Shown here: positions 22,910 to 32,637 of the stretch, in pieces
Layout of the letters: every line of letters starts with the position of its first letter
How positions within the stretch are numbered: the stretch's first letter is position 1
Assembly: GCF_011045195.1 (NCBI RefSeq)
Contig: NZ_CP049199.1
Location: 4,137,501-4,201,500 of the forward strand
Length of the DNA stretch: 64,000 nucleotides
Direction of reading: 5' to 3'
Origin: Caulobacter soli
GTDB taxonomy: Bacteria > Pseudomonadota > Alphaproteobacteria > Caulobacterales > Caulobacteraceae
Notes under the pieces: model-generated
Told to the model about the DNA's origin: nothing
The model's input: only the letters and a program-made list of their open reading frames with translations
The model's database searches: none
Program-made: the position numbers and the translations under genes

Positions 22910-23656
22910 CTAGACGCGGTAGCGCTTGCTGATCCGGAAATTGGCCAGCGTCACCACGCCGGCGATCAGAGGCGGCACGGCCGCGACCAGCCACCCGCCG
23001 ACGCCAATCTCATCCGGCGAGCCGCTTGAGGCCATGCCGGTCATGAAAAGGGTCCAGGTCAAGCTGGCGACCGCCCAACAGGCGAAGTTTCGAGCCCAGC
23101 CTTCCAGTCGCCAGAGAGCCAGGACCAAGCCTCCGCTCATCGCCAGAAGCACCGCCGTCAGGCGGACGCGCGTCCACGTGTCGGCCCCTTCGGCGACCGC
23201 TCCGGTCACGCCCCACAGAAGGCCGCCAGCAAGCCCGAAGAGTAGACAAATCCCCACGCTGCACCCGATCGGCGAGGCGGCCATGCGAGCGCGCCAGGCG
23301 GACGGCGCCCAATCCCACGCCACGCTGGCGGCGATCGCCGCCAGGGGGACCGCGCCGACGGCCAGCACGAAGCGCGCCCCTCCGCCCTCGGCGGCCCGCC
23401 TCGATATCCCTTCAGCGGCCAGCCAGAAGCACGCGCCGTAAAGGAAGACGGCCAAGATCCGTCTTACCCGGGACTTGGTGAGCCAAGAGCCGAACGTCCA
23501 CAGCAGCATCATGGCTGGAAGGAAAAAGATGTCCGCGTGGGCCGCGATCGAAGGCCACAGTCGTCCGTCGGCCAGCCACAGCAGACCGGCCAAGACCACG
23601 GTGGCGGCTATATGGAGCCGGAAGGGCTTGGCGATCGGTTCGGCGGCGTCGGTCAT
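22910..23656 (-). CDS. Polytopic membrane protein of unknown function
   Basis: A 248-residue hydrophobic protein with about seven or eight predicted membrane helices (for example LHIAATVVLAGLLWLAD, ILAVFLYGACFWLAAE, VGICLLFGLAGGLLWGV). No family signature was recognised. It begins MTDAAEPIAKPFRLH at ATG 23656. Upstream codons on this strand are antisense to the Uup gene and were excluded. It is convergent with the acyltransferase gene and divergent from uup. Confidence 0.72.
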   Translation of the reverse strand: MTDAAEPIAKPFRLHIAATVVLAGLLWLADGRLWPSIAAHADIFFLPAMMLLWTFGSWLTKSRVRRILAVFLYGACFWLAAEGISRRAAEGGGARFVLAVGAVPLAAIAASVAWDWAPSAWRARMAASPIGCSVGICLLFGLAGGLLWGVTGAVAEGADTWTRVRLTAVLLAMSGGLVLALWRLEGWARNFACWAVASLTWTLFMTGMASSGSPDEIGVGGWLVAAVPPLIAGVVTLANFRISKRYRV

Positions 23657-23785
23657 GCCCGCCAAGGTAGCGCTAGTTTCGCCCCCGCACGCAAGTCCCC
23701 AAGAAAACCGCCCCGCCCCCTCGCCGCGCCTGCTATACGCCCCCATCTCCTCCCCTTCCCGTTCGACAGTTAGACCCTCCCGATC

Positions 23786-25618
23786 ATGGCTTCCCCGACT
23801 CGCGCCCCTGTCCTGGCTCTCAAGGACGTCCGCCTCGCCGATGGGGCCAAGCCGTTGTTCGACGGCGTCGACCTGGCGCTGGAGCCGCGCGTGCGCGCCT
23901 GCCTGGTCGGTCGCAACGGCGCCGGCAAGTCGACCCTGCTGAAGATCCTGGCCGCCCAGGGCATCGAGGCCGACAGCGGCGAGCGCGCCGCCCAGCCGGG
24001 CGCCAAGATCGTCTATGTCAGCCAGGAGCCGGACATCACCGGCGAGACCCTGCTGGACTACTGCACGGCCGGCGGGGCCGAGGACTACGAGGCCCACGCC
24101 ACCCTGGCCGACTTCGGCCTGGACTACGCCAAGAGCACCCAAGGCCTGTCGGGCGGCGAGCGTCGTCGCGCGGCCCTGGCCCGGGCCTTCGCCGAGCAGC
24201 CCGACGTGCTGCTGCTGGACGAGCCGACCAACCACCTGGACATCTTCGCCATCCAGACCCTGGAAGAGGAACTGGCCGGTTCCAAGTGCGCCGCCCTGAT
24301 CGTCAGCCACGACCGCGCCTTCCTCAACCGCGTCACCCAGCGCACCTTCTGGCTGGAGCACCGCAAGGTGCGTCGCCTCGACAAGGGCTTCGCCGAGTTC
24401 GAGGTCTGGAGCGAGCAGGTGCTGGCCGCCGAGGCCGACGAGGAGCGTCGCCTCAACAAGCAGCTGGAGAAGGAAAACGCCTGGCTGGCGCGCGGCGTCC
24501 AGGGCCGCCGGGCCCGCAACGAAGGCCGCCGCCGCGCCCTGATGGACCTGCGCAGCCAGAAGAAGGACCTGCAGGCCGACAAGCGCGGCAGCATGACCCT
24601 GGCCGTCGAGAGCTCGGGCACCTCGGGCAAGCGCGTGGTCGAGGCCAAGCACGTGACCAAGAAGTTCGGCGACCGCGTGATCGTCGAGGACTTCTCCACC
24701 CGCATCCTGCGCGGCGACCGCGTGGCGCTGGTGGGCCCCAACGGCGCGGGCAAGACCACCCTGGTGCGGATGCTGCTGGGCGAGATCCCGATCGACGCCG
24801 GCGACATCAAGCTGGGCACCAACCTGGAGATCTCCTACGTCGACCAGAACCGCATGGCGCTGTCGGAGAAGATGACCCTGTGGGACTTCCTGACCCCCGG
24901 CGGCGGCGACTCCATCCTGGTGCGGGGTATTCCCAAGCACGTGGCCGGCTACGCCAAGGAGTTCCTGTTCACCGAGGCCCAGCTGCGCCAGCCGGTCACC
25001 AGCCTGTCGGGCGGGGAACGCAACCGCCTGCTGCTGGCCCGGGCCCTGGCCACGCCCACCAACCTGATGGTGCTGGACGAACCGACCAACGACCTGGACA
25101 TGGACACCCTGGACCTGCTGGAAGAGGTTCTGGCCGATTTCGAGGGAACCCTCATCCTGGTCAGCCACGATCGCGACTTCATCGATCGCCTGGCCACTTC
25201 GACCATCGCCATGAACGGCCACGGCCGGGTGCTGGAGACCCCCGGCGGCTGGACCGACCTGATCGACCAGGCCCCGGACTTCTTCAAGGGCGCTCGTGGG
25301 GCGGCGGGGGACTTCGCCACCGGCACGGGCTCGCACAAGGCGGTGATCACGCCCTCGGCGCCGCCGGCTCCCAAGAAGACCGTCAAGCTGTCCTACAAGG
25401 ACCAGCGCCGCCTGGAAGAATGCGAAGCCCTGGTCGCCGCCTCGCCCAAGATCATCGCCGACATCGAGGCCCGCCTGGCCGACCCGGGCTTCTACGCCCG
25501 CGACCCCAAGGGCTTCGACAAGGTGATGAAGGACCTCGACAAGGCCCGCGCCGACCTGGCCACGGCCGAGGAAGACTGGCTGGCGCTGGAAGAAAAGCGC
25601 GAGACGATGGCCGGGTAG
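23786..25618 (+). CDS. uup: ABC-F family ATPase, Uup type
   Basis: A 610-residue soluble twin-ATPase. The first domain has Walker A GRNGAGKST (42-50), signature LSGGERRRAALARA (~121-134) and DEPTNHLD. The inter-domain linker carries ENAWLARGVQGRRARNEGRRRAL, the Uup-type arm. The second domain has GPNGAGKTT, LSGGERNRLLLARA and DEPTNDLD. A ~90-residue C-terminal coiled-coil (KDQRRLEECEALV...) matches the Uup DNA-binding domain. Such proteins act on ribosomes or branched DNA and reduce precise excision of repeats in E. coli. It has no membrane segments. Confidence 0.9.
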   Translation: MASPTRAPVLALKDVRLADGAKPLFDGVDLALEPRVRACLVGRNGAGKSTLLKILAAQGIEADSGERAAQPGAKIVYVSQEPDITGETLLDYCTAGGAEDYEAHATLADFGLDYAKSTQGLSGGERRRAALARAFAEQPDVLLLDEPTNHLDIFAIQTLEEELAGSKCAALIVSHDRAFLNRVTQRTFWLEHRKVRRLDKGFAEFEVWSEQVLAAEADEERRLNKQLEKENAWLARGVQGRRARNEGRRRALMDLRSQKKDLQADKRGSMTLAVESSGTSGKRVVEAKHVTKKFGDRVIVEDFSTRILRGDRVALVGPNGAGKTTLVRMLLGEIPIDAGDIKLGTNLEISYVDQNRMALSEKMTLWDFLTPGGGDSILVRGIPKHVAGYAKEFLFTEAQLRQPVTSLSGGERNRLLLARALATPTNLMVLDEPTNDLDMDTLDLLEEVLADFEGTLILVSHDRDFIDRLATSTIAMNGHGRVLETPGGWTDLIDQAPDFFKGARGAAGDFATGTGSHKAVITPSAPPAPKKTVKLSYKDQRRLEECEALVAASPKIIADIEARLADPGFYARDPKGFDKVMKDLDKARADLATAEEDWLALEEKRETMAG

Positions 25619-25760
25619 CCCCGATCGGGGACACACGCATGCGTGTGTCCCCCGCCTCCACCACAGCCCTTTTGTCGGTCTATCGACTTAGGAACACCCC
25701 GCGCTCCGCCCCGTTCTTCTCCCCGCCGGAAGCCTCCGGCGCGATCAGGGAGCGACCACC

Positions 25761-25970
25761 ATGGGTGACGAAACCAACCGCGAAGGCCTGCAGCAGCAGC
25801 CGGACGACGCCGCGCGCAACGCGCCGGGTCAGCAGAACCAGCAGGGCCAGCGCCGCGAAAGCGGCGACAACGAAGGCATCGAGGGCACGCGCGTCGAAGG
25901 CCTGGACGAGGGCCTGGAAGGCGGCGTCGACACCGGAGCCATCGAGCCCGGCAAGACCGGCCAGCGCTGA
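25761..25970 (+). CDS. Small hydrophilic protein, unknown
   Basis: A 69-residue, highly charged and glutamine/glycine-rich protein (GDETNREGLQQQPDDAARN..., ending GAIEPGKTGQR). It has no hydrophobic core and is probably disordered. AGGGAGCG precedes the ATG, codon third positions are GC-rich, and a good terminator follows the stop. These support a real gene. No family was recognised. Confidence 0.6.
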   Translation: MGDETNREGLQQQPDDAARNAPGQQNQQGQRRESGDNEGIEGTRVEGLDEGLEGGVDTGAIEPGKTGQR

Positions 25971-25988
25971 TCCGCTGATCAAATGATG

Positions 25989-26016
25989 AGGCCGCCCCGC
26001 GCGGGGCGGCCTTTCC
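25989..26016 (+). terminator. Rho-independent-type terminator
   Basis: A perfect 12-bp stem (AGGCCGCCCCGC / GCGGGGCGGCCT) is followed by a short T run (TTTCC), 19 bp after the stop of the small hydrophilic protein. Confidence 0.7.
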
Positions 26017-26053
26017 GTCCGCGAATTCCAGAAAAGATCCGTAGGAGCACACC

Positions 26054-26986
26054 GTGTTTGGTGGTGAACGTCTGTCGCGCATCGGCGCCTTCAGTCCCGA
26101 ATTTCCCGACGCCGAGGCCCTGCACCGCGGCCTGGCCCACTGGAACCACCGCCGGCTGGCGGTGGGCATGCCCGATCCCGACTGGCGCGCCGAGGTTTCC
26201 GAAGAGGCCCGGATGAAGCGGATCGAAGGCGAATATGTCGAGCAGTTCCGCGACCACATCCTGCCCCTGGTCGCCGACGTGCCGACCAACGCCGACGACT
26301 TCGTGGCCTGGTTCGAACAGCTGCAGGAGACCGGCCCCGGCCAGGACGACCCGCTGTTCGACTGGCTGGAGGGCGCGGCCACCCTGCCCGACCTGCAGTG
26401 GTTCCTGACCCAGGAAGCGGCCGGCGAGGCCGGCTTCGACGACCTGGTGGCCATGACCCAGGTCAAGGTCAGCGACCGCGCCAAGCTGGAGCTGGCCCGC
26501 AACTACTGGGACGAGATGGGTCGCGGCGCGGCGGCCGGCATGCACGGCCCGATGCTGACCCGCACGACGGAAGTCCTGGGCCTGACCCCGACCATCGACT
26601 CCACCCTGTGGCAGTCCCTGGCCCTGGCCAACACCATGACGGCCTTCGCCACCACGCGGCGCTACACCTACCAGTCTATCGGCGCCCTGGGCGTGGTCGA
26701 GCTGACCGCGCCGGGCCGCGTGGCCTGCGTCGACGCAGGCCTCAAGCGCCTGGGCGTCTCGCCCTCGGCCCGCAAGTATTTCGCCCTGCACGCCCAGCTG
26801 GACATCGAGCACTCCAAGGCCTGGAACGCCGAGGCCCTGCATCCCCTGGTCAGCGAGTTCCCCCACTGCGCGCGGTTCATCGCCGAGGGGGCGGTCATGC
26901 GCCTGATCTGCGGCGAGCAGTGCTTCGACACGTACAGGGCCCACCTGTGGGCGCACGTGCATCCGGTGGTCTACGCGGCGGAGTAG
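26054..26986 (+). CDS. Iron-containing redox enzyme (heme-oxygenase-like, HDO type)
   Basis: A 310-residue all-helical protein of the iron-containing redox enzyme family. Metal-ligand-type motifs are visible: NYWDEMGRGAAAGMH (Glu154, His164) and HAQLDIEH (His246, Asp250, His253). These would hold a diiron site. Family enzymes carry out unusual oxidative chemistry, and the substrate here is unknown. The GTG start at 26054 has GTAGGAGCACACC upstream. It is a single gene between a terminator and the convergent kup gene. Confidence 0.85.
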   Translation: MFGGERLSRIGAFSPEFPDAEALHRGLAHWNHRRLAVGMPDPDWRAEVSEEARMKRIEGEYVEQFRDHILPLVADVPTNADDFVAWFEQLQETGPGQDDPLFDWLEGAATLPDLQWFLTQEAAGEAGFDDLVAMTQVKVSDRAKLELARNYWDEMGRGAAAGMHGPMLTRTTEVLGLTPTIDSTLWQSLALANTMTAFATTRRYTYQSIGALGVVELTAPGRVACVDAGLKRLGVSPSARKYFALHAQLDIEHSKAWNAEALHPLVSEFPHCARFIAEGAVMRLICGEQCFDTYRAHLWAHVHPVVYAAE

Positions 26987-26993
26987 GCCCCGC

Positions 26994-28892
26994 CTACACC
27001 ACCACCTGCGACCCCATTTCCACCACCCGGCCCGCCGGGATGTGGAAGAAGTCGATCGGGTCGGCGGCGTTCTTGACCATCCAGATGAACAGCTTGTCCT
27101 GCCACAGCGGCATGCCCACGCCGGGCGAGGCCACCACCGTGCGGCGGCCGACGAAGAACGAGGTCGACATCAGGTCGAAGGCCAGGCCCCGGCGGCGACA
27201 GCTGCCCAGGGCGCGTGGAATGTGCGGGGTCTCCATGAAGCCGTAGTGCACGGTCACCCGCTTGAAGCCCGTGCCGAGGGACTCGATCTCGATCCGGTCC
27301 TTCTCGGCCACGCGCGGCTGGTCGGCCGTGCGCACGGTCATCACCACGTTCTCGGCGTGCAGCACCTTGTTGTGCTTGAGATTGTGCAGCAGGGCGACGG
27401 GGGCCACCGACGGGTCGGAGGTCAGGAAGATCGCCGCGCCGGGCACCGGATGCGGCGGCCGGGCGCGCAGACTGTCGATCAGGTCGGTCAGGCCGATGGA
27501 GTCGCGATGGACCTTCTGGTGCAGCAGGTCGCTGCCCGCCCGCCAGGTCCACATCAAGAGCGCGATGGCCCCGGCGGCGGCCAGCGGGACCCAGCCGCCG
27601 TCGGCGATCTTCAGGGCGTTGGAGCCCAGGAACACCAGGTCCAGCGCCAGGAACGGCGCCAGCAGCGCCACGCAGGCCCACAACGGCCAGCCCCAGTGGC
27701 GGCGCGCCACCACGAACAGCAGGGCCACGGTCACCACCATGGTCGTGGTCACCGCTACCCCATAGGCCGAGGCCATGTTGGACGAGGTGCGAAACATGAA
27801 CAGCAGGAACAGCACCCCGATCGCCAGGGCCACATTGACCTGCGGCACGAAGATCTGGCCGGCCACGGTCTCGCTGGTCCGCTTGATGTCGAGGCGGGGC
27901 AGCAGGCCCAGCTGCACCGCCTGCTGGGTGACCGAGAAGGCGCCGGTGATCACCGCCTGGCTGGCGATGATGGTGGCGGCCGTGGTCAGCAGGATCACCG
28001 GCCAATAGACCGCGTGCGGGATCAGGCCGAAGAACGGGTTGTCCATGGCCGCCGGGCGGACCAGGCACAGCGCCCCCTGGCCCAGATAGTTCAGCATCAG
28101 GCACGGCAGGGCCACGACCAGCCAGCCGGCGCGGATCGGGGCTTTGCCGAAGTGACCCATGTCGGCGTAGAGGGCCTCGGCCCCGGTCACGCACAGGAAG
28201 ACGCTGCCCAGGATCGTCACCCCCAGCAGGCCGTCGGCCATCAGGAGCTTGATCGCGTAGACCGGGCTCAGGGCCAGCAGAATCTCGGGCCGCTGCAGGA
28301 TGAACGGCAGGCCCAGGGCCGCCAGGGTGAAGAACCAGACCAGGGTGATCGGGCCGAAGAACCGCCCCACCACCTCGGTGCCGCGCGACTGCACGGCGAA
28401 CAGGGCCAGCAGGATCACCGCCGCCAGCGGCAGGACGAACGGCGCGAAATGGGCGCCGATCACCGGCGCCGTGGTCAGGCCCTCGACCGCCGACAGCACC
28501 GAGATCGCCGGGGTGATCAGGCCGTCGCCGTAGAACAACGCCGCGCCCAGGATGCCCAGCAGCACCAGCCAGTTCGAGCGCTTGGCCAGCGCCTTCTGGG
28601 CCAGGGCCATCAGGGCCAGGGTGCCGCCCTCGCCGCCGTTGTCGGCCCGCATGACGATGACGACGTATTTCAGGGTGACCACCAGGGTCAGGGCCCAGAA
28701 CACCAGCGACACAACGCCGAACACCGCCAGGCGCGGGTCCACCCCGCCGGCATGGGCCAGGGCCTCGCGCATCGAATAGAGCGGGCTGGTGCCGATGTCG
28801 CCGAACACCACGCCCAGGGCGCCGAGCGCCAGCGCCCCGAACCGGGCCGCGCGGGCGCCCGGGTGGGTCGGCTCGGGAGAGGTGTGGGCCAT
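26994..28892 (-). CDS. kup: Kup family potassium uptake protein
   Basis: A 632-residue KUP/HAK/KT potassium transporter. The hallmark GALGVVFGDIGTSPLYSMREA lies near residues 20-45, followed by twelve membrane helices including NGGEGGTLALMALA, GDGLITPAISVLSAVEGL and YGVAVTTTM, and a cytosolic C-terminal domain. It imports K+ with protons. It starts at ATG 28892 (MAHTSPEPTHPG). The further 20 codons upstream give no better ribosome-binding site. It is convergent with the HDO gene with only 7 bp between the stops. Confidence 0.95.
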   Translation of the reverse strand: MAHTSPEPTHPGARAARFGALALGALGVVFGDIGTSPLYSMREALAHAGGVDPRLAVFGVVSLVFWALTLVVTLKYVVIVMRADNGGEGGTLALMALAQKALAKRSNWLVLLGILGAALFYGDGLITPAISVLSAVEGLTTAPVIGAHFAPFVLPLAAVILLALFAVQSRGTEVVGRFFGPITLVWFFTLAALGLPFILQRPEILLALSPVYAIKLLMADGLLGVTILGSVFLCVTGAEALYADMGHFGKAPIRAGWLVVALPCLMLNYLGQGALCLVRPAAMDNPFFGLIPHAVYWPVILLTTAATIIASQAVITGAFSVTQQAVQLGLLPRLDIKRTSETVAGQIFVPQVNVALAIGVLFLLFMFRTSSNMASAYGVAVTTTMVVTVALLFVVARRHWGWPLWACVALLAPFLALDLVFLGSNALKIADGGWVPLAAAGAIALLMWTWRAGSDLLHQKVHRDSIGLTDLIDSLRARPPHPVPGAAIFLTSDPSVAPVALLHNLKHNKVLHAENVVMTVRTADQPRVAEKDRIEIESLGTGFKRVTVHYGFMETPHIPRALGSCRRRGLAFDLMSTSFFVGRRTVVASPGVGMPLWQDKLFIWMVKNAADPIDFFHIPAGRVVEMGSQVVV

Positions 28893-29006
28893 GAGGCTTT
28901 GGGTCCGGCGGAAGGAGCGGTGACCTACAGGCGGTCGGCGTAAGGGCGCCATGTGGATTCTGGGGCGCGGGTATAAGGAAGTTATAAAGATCGGGAGCGC
29001 CGGGCC

Positions 29007-29912
29007 TTAGTCATGCAGCGGCGCTTCCGTCGTCTCGCGCTTGGGGTCGGTCACCACCGTGCCCACCGAGGCGGCGATGACGAAGGCGATGGCCAGCCAT
29101 TGCCGGGCCACCAGGTGTTCGCCCAGGAACAGCAGGCCCGCCAGCGCTCCGACCGCCGGCTCCAGGCTCAACATCACCCCGAAGCTGCGCTTGGAGATGC
29201 CGCGCAGGGCGACCATCTCCAGCGAATAGGGAATGGCGCTGGAGACCACCGCCACCACCAGGCCAAGGGCCATGGCGCGCGGGTCCAGCAGGGCCGCGCC
29301 AGCCGTGACCAGGCCGAACGGCGCCACGACCAGAGCCGCCGTGGTCATCCCCAGGGCCACCGAGCGGCCGCCGTGCAGGTGTCCGGTCCGCTGGCCGGCG
29401 ACGATGTATCCGGCCCAGCACACCGCCGCGGCGACCGCGAAGCCCACGCCGACGGGGTCCAGGTTCAGGTTGGCGTCGCCGAGCGGCAGCAGCAGGCCCA
29501 GCCCCGCCACGGCCAGGGCGATCCAGGCGAAGTGGATGGGCTTGCGGGCATGGACCATGGCCAGGCTCAGCGGCCCGGTGAACTCGATGGCGATGGCCAG
29601 GCCCAGCGGGATGGTCCGCAGCGCCATGTAGAAGCACAGGTTCATCGCCCCCATCACCGCGCCGTAGGCGGCGACGGCGATCAGGTCCTTGCGGGCCAGC
29701 CTGAACCGCCACGGCCGCCAGACCAGGCACAGCACCAAGGCCGAAAAGCCGACGCGATAGGCGCTGGTCCCCTGGGCCCCGACCAACGGAAACAGGCTCT
29801 TGGCGAACGATGTGCCTGCGCACAGCGACACCATGGCGCTGACCAGGCAGACATACGGCAGGGCGGCGCGCAGGCCGAACGAACCGGACGGCGATGGGAC
29901 GGAGCGAGACAT
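29007..29912 (-). CDS. EamA/RhtA-like drug/metabolite exporter
   Basis: A protein of about 301 residues with ten membrane helices and two EamA repeats. The N-terminal half carries GTSFAKSLFPLVGAQGTSAYR, and the second half has SSAIPYSLEMVALRGISKRSFG and SLEPAVGALAGLLFLGE, the signatures of RhtA (threonine/homoserine exporter) relatives. It probably exports amino acids or similar metabolites. Start ATG 29912 is used; an in-frame ATG at 29951 would add 13 residues. Confidence 0.87.
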   Translation of the reverse strand: MSRSVPSPSGSFGLRAALPYVCLVSAMVSLCAGTSFAKSLFPLVGAQGTSAYRVGFSALVLCLVWRPWRFRLARKDLIAVAAYGAVMGAMNLCFYMALRTIPLGLAIAIEFTGPLSLAMVHARKPIHFAWIALAVAGLGLLLPLGDANLNLDPVGVGFAVAAAVCWAGYIVAGQRTGHLHGGRSVALGMTTAALVVAPFGLVTAGAALLDPRAMALGLVVAVVSSAIPYSLEMVALRGISKRSFGVMLSLEPAVGALAGLLFLGEHLVARQWLAIAFVIAASVGTVVTDPKRETTEAPLHD

Positions 29913-30092
29913 GGCGGTGTCTCTAGCAGGTATCGCCGGCGGCTGTCGCAAGGCGGGCGCGGGTTTCAGGCGCGGCGTCGGCTGACATATCCTTTTTCGC
30001 GAGTTTTAGATTTCACACGATTCAAGATTGCAACCTTCAGGGTAAATATTATAGTTAAGCTTCAGCCATGGGTTTAGCGCATTGGGGGGCTT

Positions 30093-31469
30093 ATGCGAAA
30101 GCTTGCGACGGTCATTTGCGTTGGATTTCTGGTGTCGGGATGCGCGTCCCACAACCTGCTGCGCGTCGACGGCGCGGGTCCCGCCGTGGAAAACCCCAAG
30201 ATCATCGAGGCGGTCAACCTGACGGTCGCCCTGAACCCGGCCGGCCTGCCGCCGCGAGGCCAGATCGCCGACTGCCTGAAGGCCGAAACGCTTCCGGAGG
30301 CGTGCAAGGCGGCCGGAAGCAATGTGTCCGCCAAGAGCCTGCTGACCTTGCTGGGCTTTGGCGAAGCCAGCTCGGCTTCGCGCAAGGACGATCGCCTGAC
30401 ACAGGAGCGCATGCGGCTGGAAGCGGCGCTGGCGGCCTTCTACGAACCGCTCAACGATGATTTCGGGCCGGCCGAGGATCGACGGGACCGCCTTCAGGCG
30501 CGGCTCCTCGGCGCCTCGGACGCCAATTGCGCCACCTTCGCCCAAACCATCTACGGGACCCAGGCGTCCTCCAACTTCATTTTCGGCGGCCTGGCCACCA
30601 GCCTGGCCGGCGCCGGCGCCATCACCACCAACCAGCAGACCGCCCGGCTCCTGTCGGGCCTGGCCGGGATCTCGTCCGGCCTTCGCACCGAGGCCAACGA
30701 GGACTTCTTCCGCAAGCAGTGGATGGAAGCCGTCGTCAAGGCGATCAACACCTCGCGCGACAAGATGCGGGCCGACATGACGGTCCGCCAGGCCCAGTCG
30801 ATCAGCGACTATCCCGTCGAGGCCGCGATCGCCGACGCCATCCGCTACAACGGCGAATGCAGCCTCGTGGCGGGAATGAAGGAAGTGAACTCCGCCGTGA
30901 CCATCGCCGACGATCCGGCCGGCATGAAGGCGCTGAAGAGCACCTTCAGCCAGGCCGGCTACAAGGTGGACTTCAACCTGCGGGGCCGCGTCGACGATCC
31001 GGCGGTGGGCGCCACGGACGGCCCCGCGCCGACCGAGCGCCGCGAAGTATCGGGGCGAGCCGGCGACGCGATCCTGAAGCTCAATGGAGCGGTTCAACGA
31101 GCGCAGGGCCGGGCGCATCTGCTCGTCGAACAGACGAAGGCGGACTACAAGGCCAAGAACAACAAGGACATGCCGGCGGCGGATGTCGCCGCGCTCCAGG
31201 GCAAGCTGGATGCGATCACGGCGCCCTTGGACTACGGCGCTCCGAATTCAACCACGAAGCAGTCCTTCGACAACTTGGCGAAGTTCGCGACCGACGCCGC
31301 GAAATTGAACGCGGAACTGGCCCAACTGCCCGCCTCCAAGACGGCCGAACGAAGCGACAAGCAGGCCGAAATTCGCGCCAACGACGCCCAGGCGGCCGCC
31401 GAGCTCGCGCTCGCGCTTCATCGGGTCAACAGCGCCGACCAGGCCCTCGGGAAGGTCGTGGCGCCATAG
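30093..31469 (+). CDS. Lipoprotein of unknown function
   Basis: A 458-residue lipoprotein. The signal peptide MRKLATVICVGFLVSGC ends in a lipobox with Cys17. The mature part is largely helical. It includes a small hydrophobic glycine/alanine-rich segment (FIFGGLATSLAGAGAITTNQQT) and a long C-terminal alanine/lysine-rich helical region. No conserved domain was recognised. The region before it (29980-30090) is AT-rich with a likely promoter. It is followed in the same direction by a second lipoprotein gene (hydrolase) after 108 bp. Confidence 0.75.
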   Translation: MRKLATVICVGFLVSGCASHNLLRVDGAGPAVENPKIIEAVNLTVALNPAGLPPRGQIADCLKAETLPEACKAAGSNVSAKSLLTLLGFGEASSASRKDDRLTQERMRLEAALAAFYEPLNDDFGPAEDRRDRLQARLLGASDANCATFAQTIYGTQASSNFIFGGLATSLAGAGAITTNQQTARLLSGLAGISSGLRTEANEDFFRKQWMEAVVKAINTSRDKMRADMTVRQAQSISDYPVEAAIADAIRYNGECSLVAGMKEVNSAVTIADDPAGMKALKSTFSQAGYKVDFNLRGRVDDPAVGATDGPAPTERREVSGRAGDAILKLNGAVQRAQGRAHLLVEQTKADYKAKNNKDMPAADVAALQGKLDAITAPLDYGAPNSTTKQSFDNLAKFATDAAKLNAELAQLPASKTAERSDKQAEIRANDAQAAAELALALHRVNSADQALGKVVAP

Positions 31470-31577
31470 GCGCCCACGGGCGCGACTACGGGGTCTGCCC
31501 GGCGTCGCTTCGGTAGATCACCGGATTTACGCGTCCCCGGCGTTTGCGACGATGCGCGCCAGCCTGGGGAAACCGCC

Positions 31578-32618
31578 GTGGCCATACGCCTTTCCGCAGT
31601 CCTGGCCGCCGCCCTGGTCCTGGCCGCCTGCGGGAGCACGCCCAAGGGGTTCCTGATCCCTACGGCGGCCCCGCCGCCGCCGGGGACCACCCAGATCGAC
31701 ATGATGGTGGTCACCACCCGCGCCGCCTCGCCCGTGCCCGGGGTGATCTATGGCGGCGAGCGCGACGCCAGCGCCTCGGGGACCGAGATCGTCGTCTCCG
31801 TGCCGCCCAACCACAAGGTCGGCGCCGTCGAGTGGCCCAAGCACGAGCCGCCCGATCCGGCCACCGAGTTCGCCACCCTCAGCGTCGCCCCGTCCGACCG
31901 CGCCAACACCCTGGCCTGGTTCGACCGCATGGGCGGCCGGCACGCGCGGCTGCTGGTGTTCGTGCACGGCTTCAACACCCGGTTCGAGGCGTCGGTCTAC
32001 CGCTTCGCCCAGCTGGTGGCCGACTCCAAGGCCGACGCCGCGCCGCTGCTGTTCACCTGGCCCTCGCGCGGCAAGCTGTTCGACTACGAGTACGACCGCG
32101 ACAGCGCCATCTATTCCCGCGACGCCCTGGAGGAGGCCCTGACCAAGGCGGCCGACGCGCCGCGGGTCAAGGAGATGACCGTGGTGGCCCATTCGATGGG
32201 CACCTACCTGACCATGGAGGCCCTGCGCCAGCTGGCCATCCGGCGCGGCGGCCTGCCGGCCAAGATCAACAATGTCGTCCTGGCCTCGCCCGATATCGAT
32301 CCCCAGGTGTTCGCCCACCAGTTCGCGGCCCTGGGTCCCAACCCGCCGCACATCACCATCTTCGTGTCGCGCGACGACCGGGCCCTGCTGATCTCGCGCT
32401 TCCTGGCCGGCAACCTGATGCGCCTGGGCGCCATCGACCCCAGCCAGGAGCCCTATCGCTCGAAGCTGGAGGCCAACGGCCACATCACCGTCATCGACCT
32501 GACCAAGCTGAAGGCCGGCGACAGCCTCAACCACGGCAAGTTCGCCCAGAGCCCGGAAGTGGTGAAGATGCTGGGGGCGCAGCTGATCAATGGGCAGGTG
32601 CTGACAGAGGGGGAGTGA
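31578..32618 (+). CDS. Alpha/beta hydrolase lipoprotein (DUF900 family)
   Basis: A 346-residue predicted lipoprotein. The signal peptide ends in LAAALVLAAC (Cys19). The DUF900-type alpha/beta hydrolase core has the oxyanion loop LLVFVHGFNTRFEASVYR, LFTWPSRGKL, the nucleophile elbow VVAHSMGTY and VVLASPDIDP (Asp), with a late His region. It is probably an envelope esterase or lipase-like enzyme, and the substrate is unknown. It starts at GTG 31578. Confidence 0.87.
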   Translation: MAIRLSAVLAAALVLAACGSTPKGFLIPTAAPPPPGTTQIDMMVVTTRAASPVPGVIYGGERDASASGTEIVVSVPPNHKVGAVEWPKHEPPDPATEFATLSVAPSDRANTLAWFDRMGGRHARLLVFVHGFNTRFEASVYRFAQLVADSKADAAPLLFTWPSRGKLFDYEYDRDSAIYSRDALEEALTKAADAPRVKEMTVVAHSMGTYLTMEALRQLAIRRGGLPAKINNVVLASPDIDPQVFAHQFAALGPNPPHITIFVSRDDRALLISRFLAGNLMRLGAIDPSQEPYRSKLEANGHITVIDLTKLKAGDSLNHGKFAQSPEVVKMLGAQLINGQVLTEGE

Positions 32619-32637
32619 AGGGGCCGGAGGGAATTAG

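Noticed and set aside
22910-25636. 908-codon minus-strand frame spanning a membrane protein and the antisense of uup
   Set aside because: Only the last 248 codons encode a plausible membrane protein. The rest is antisense to the clear Uup ATPase.
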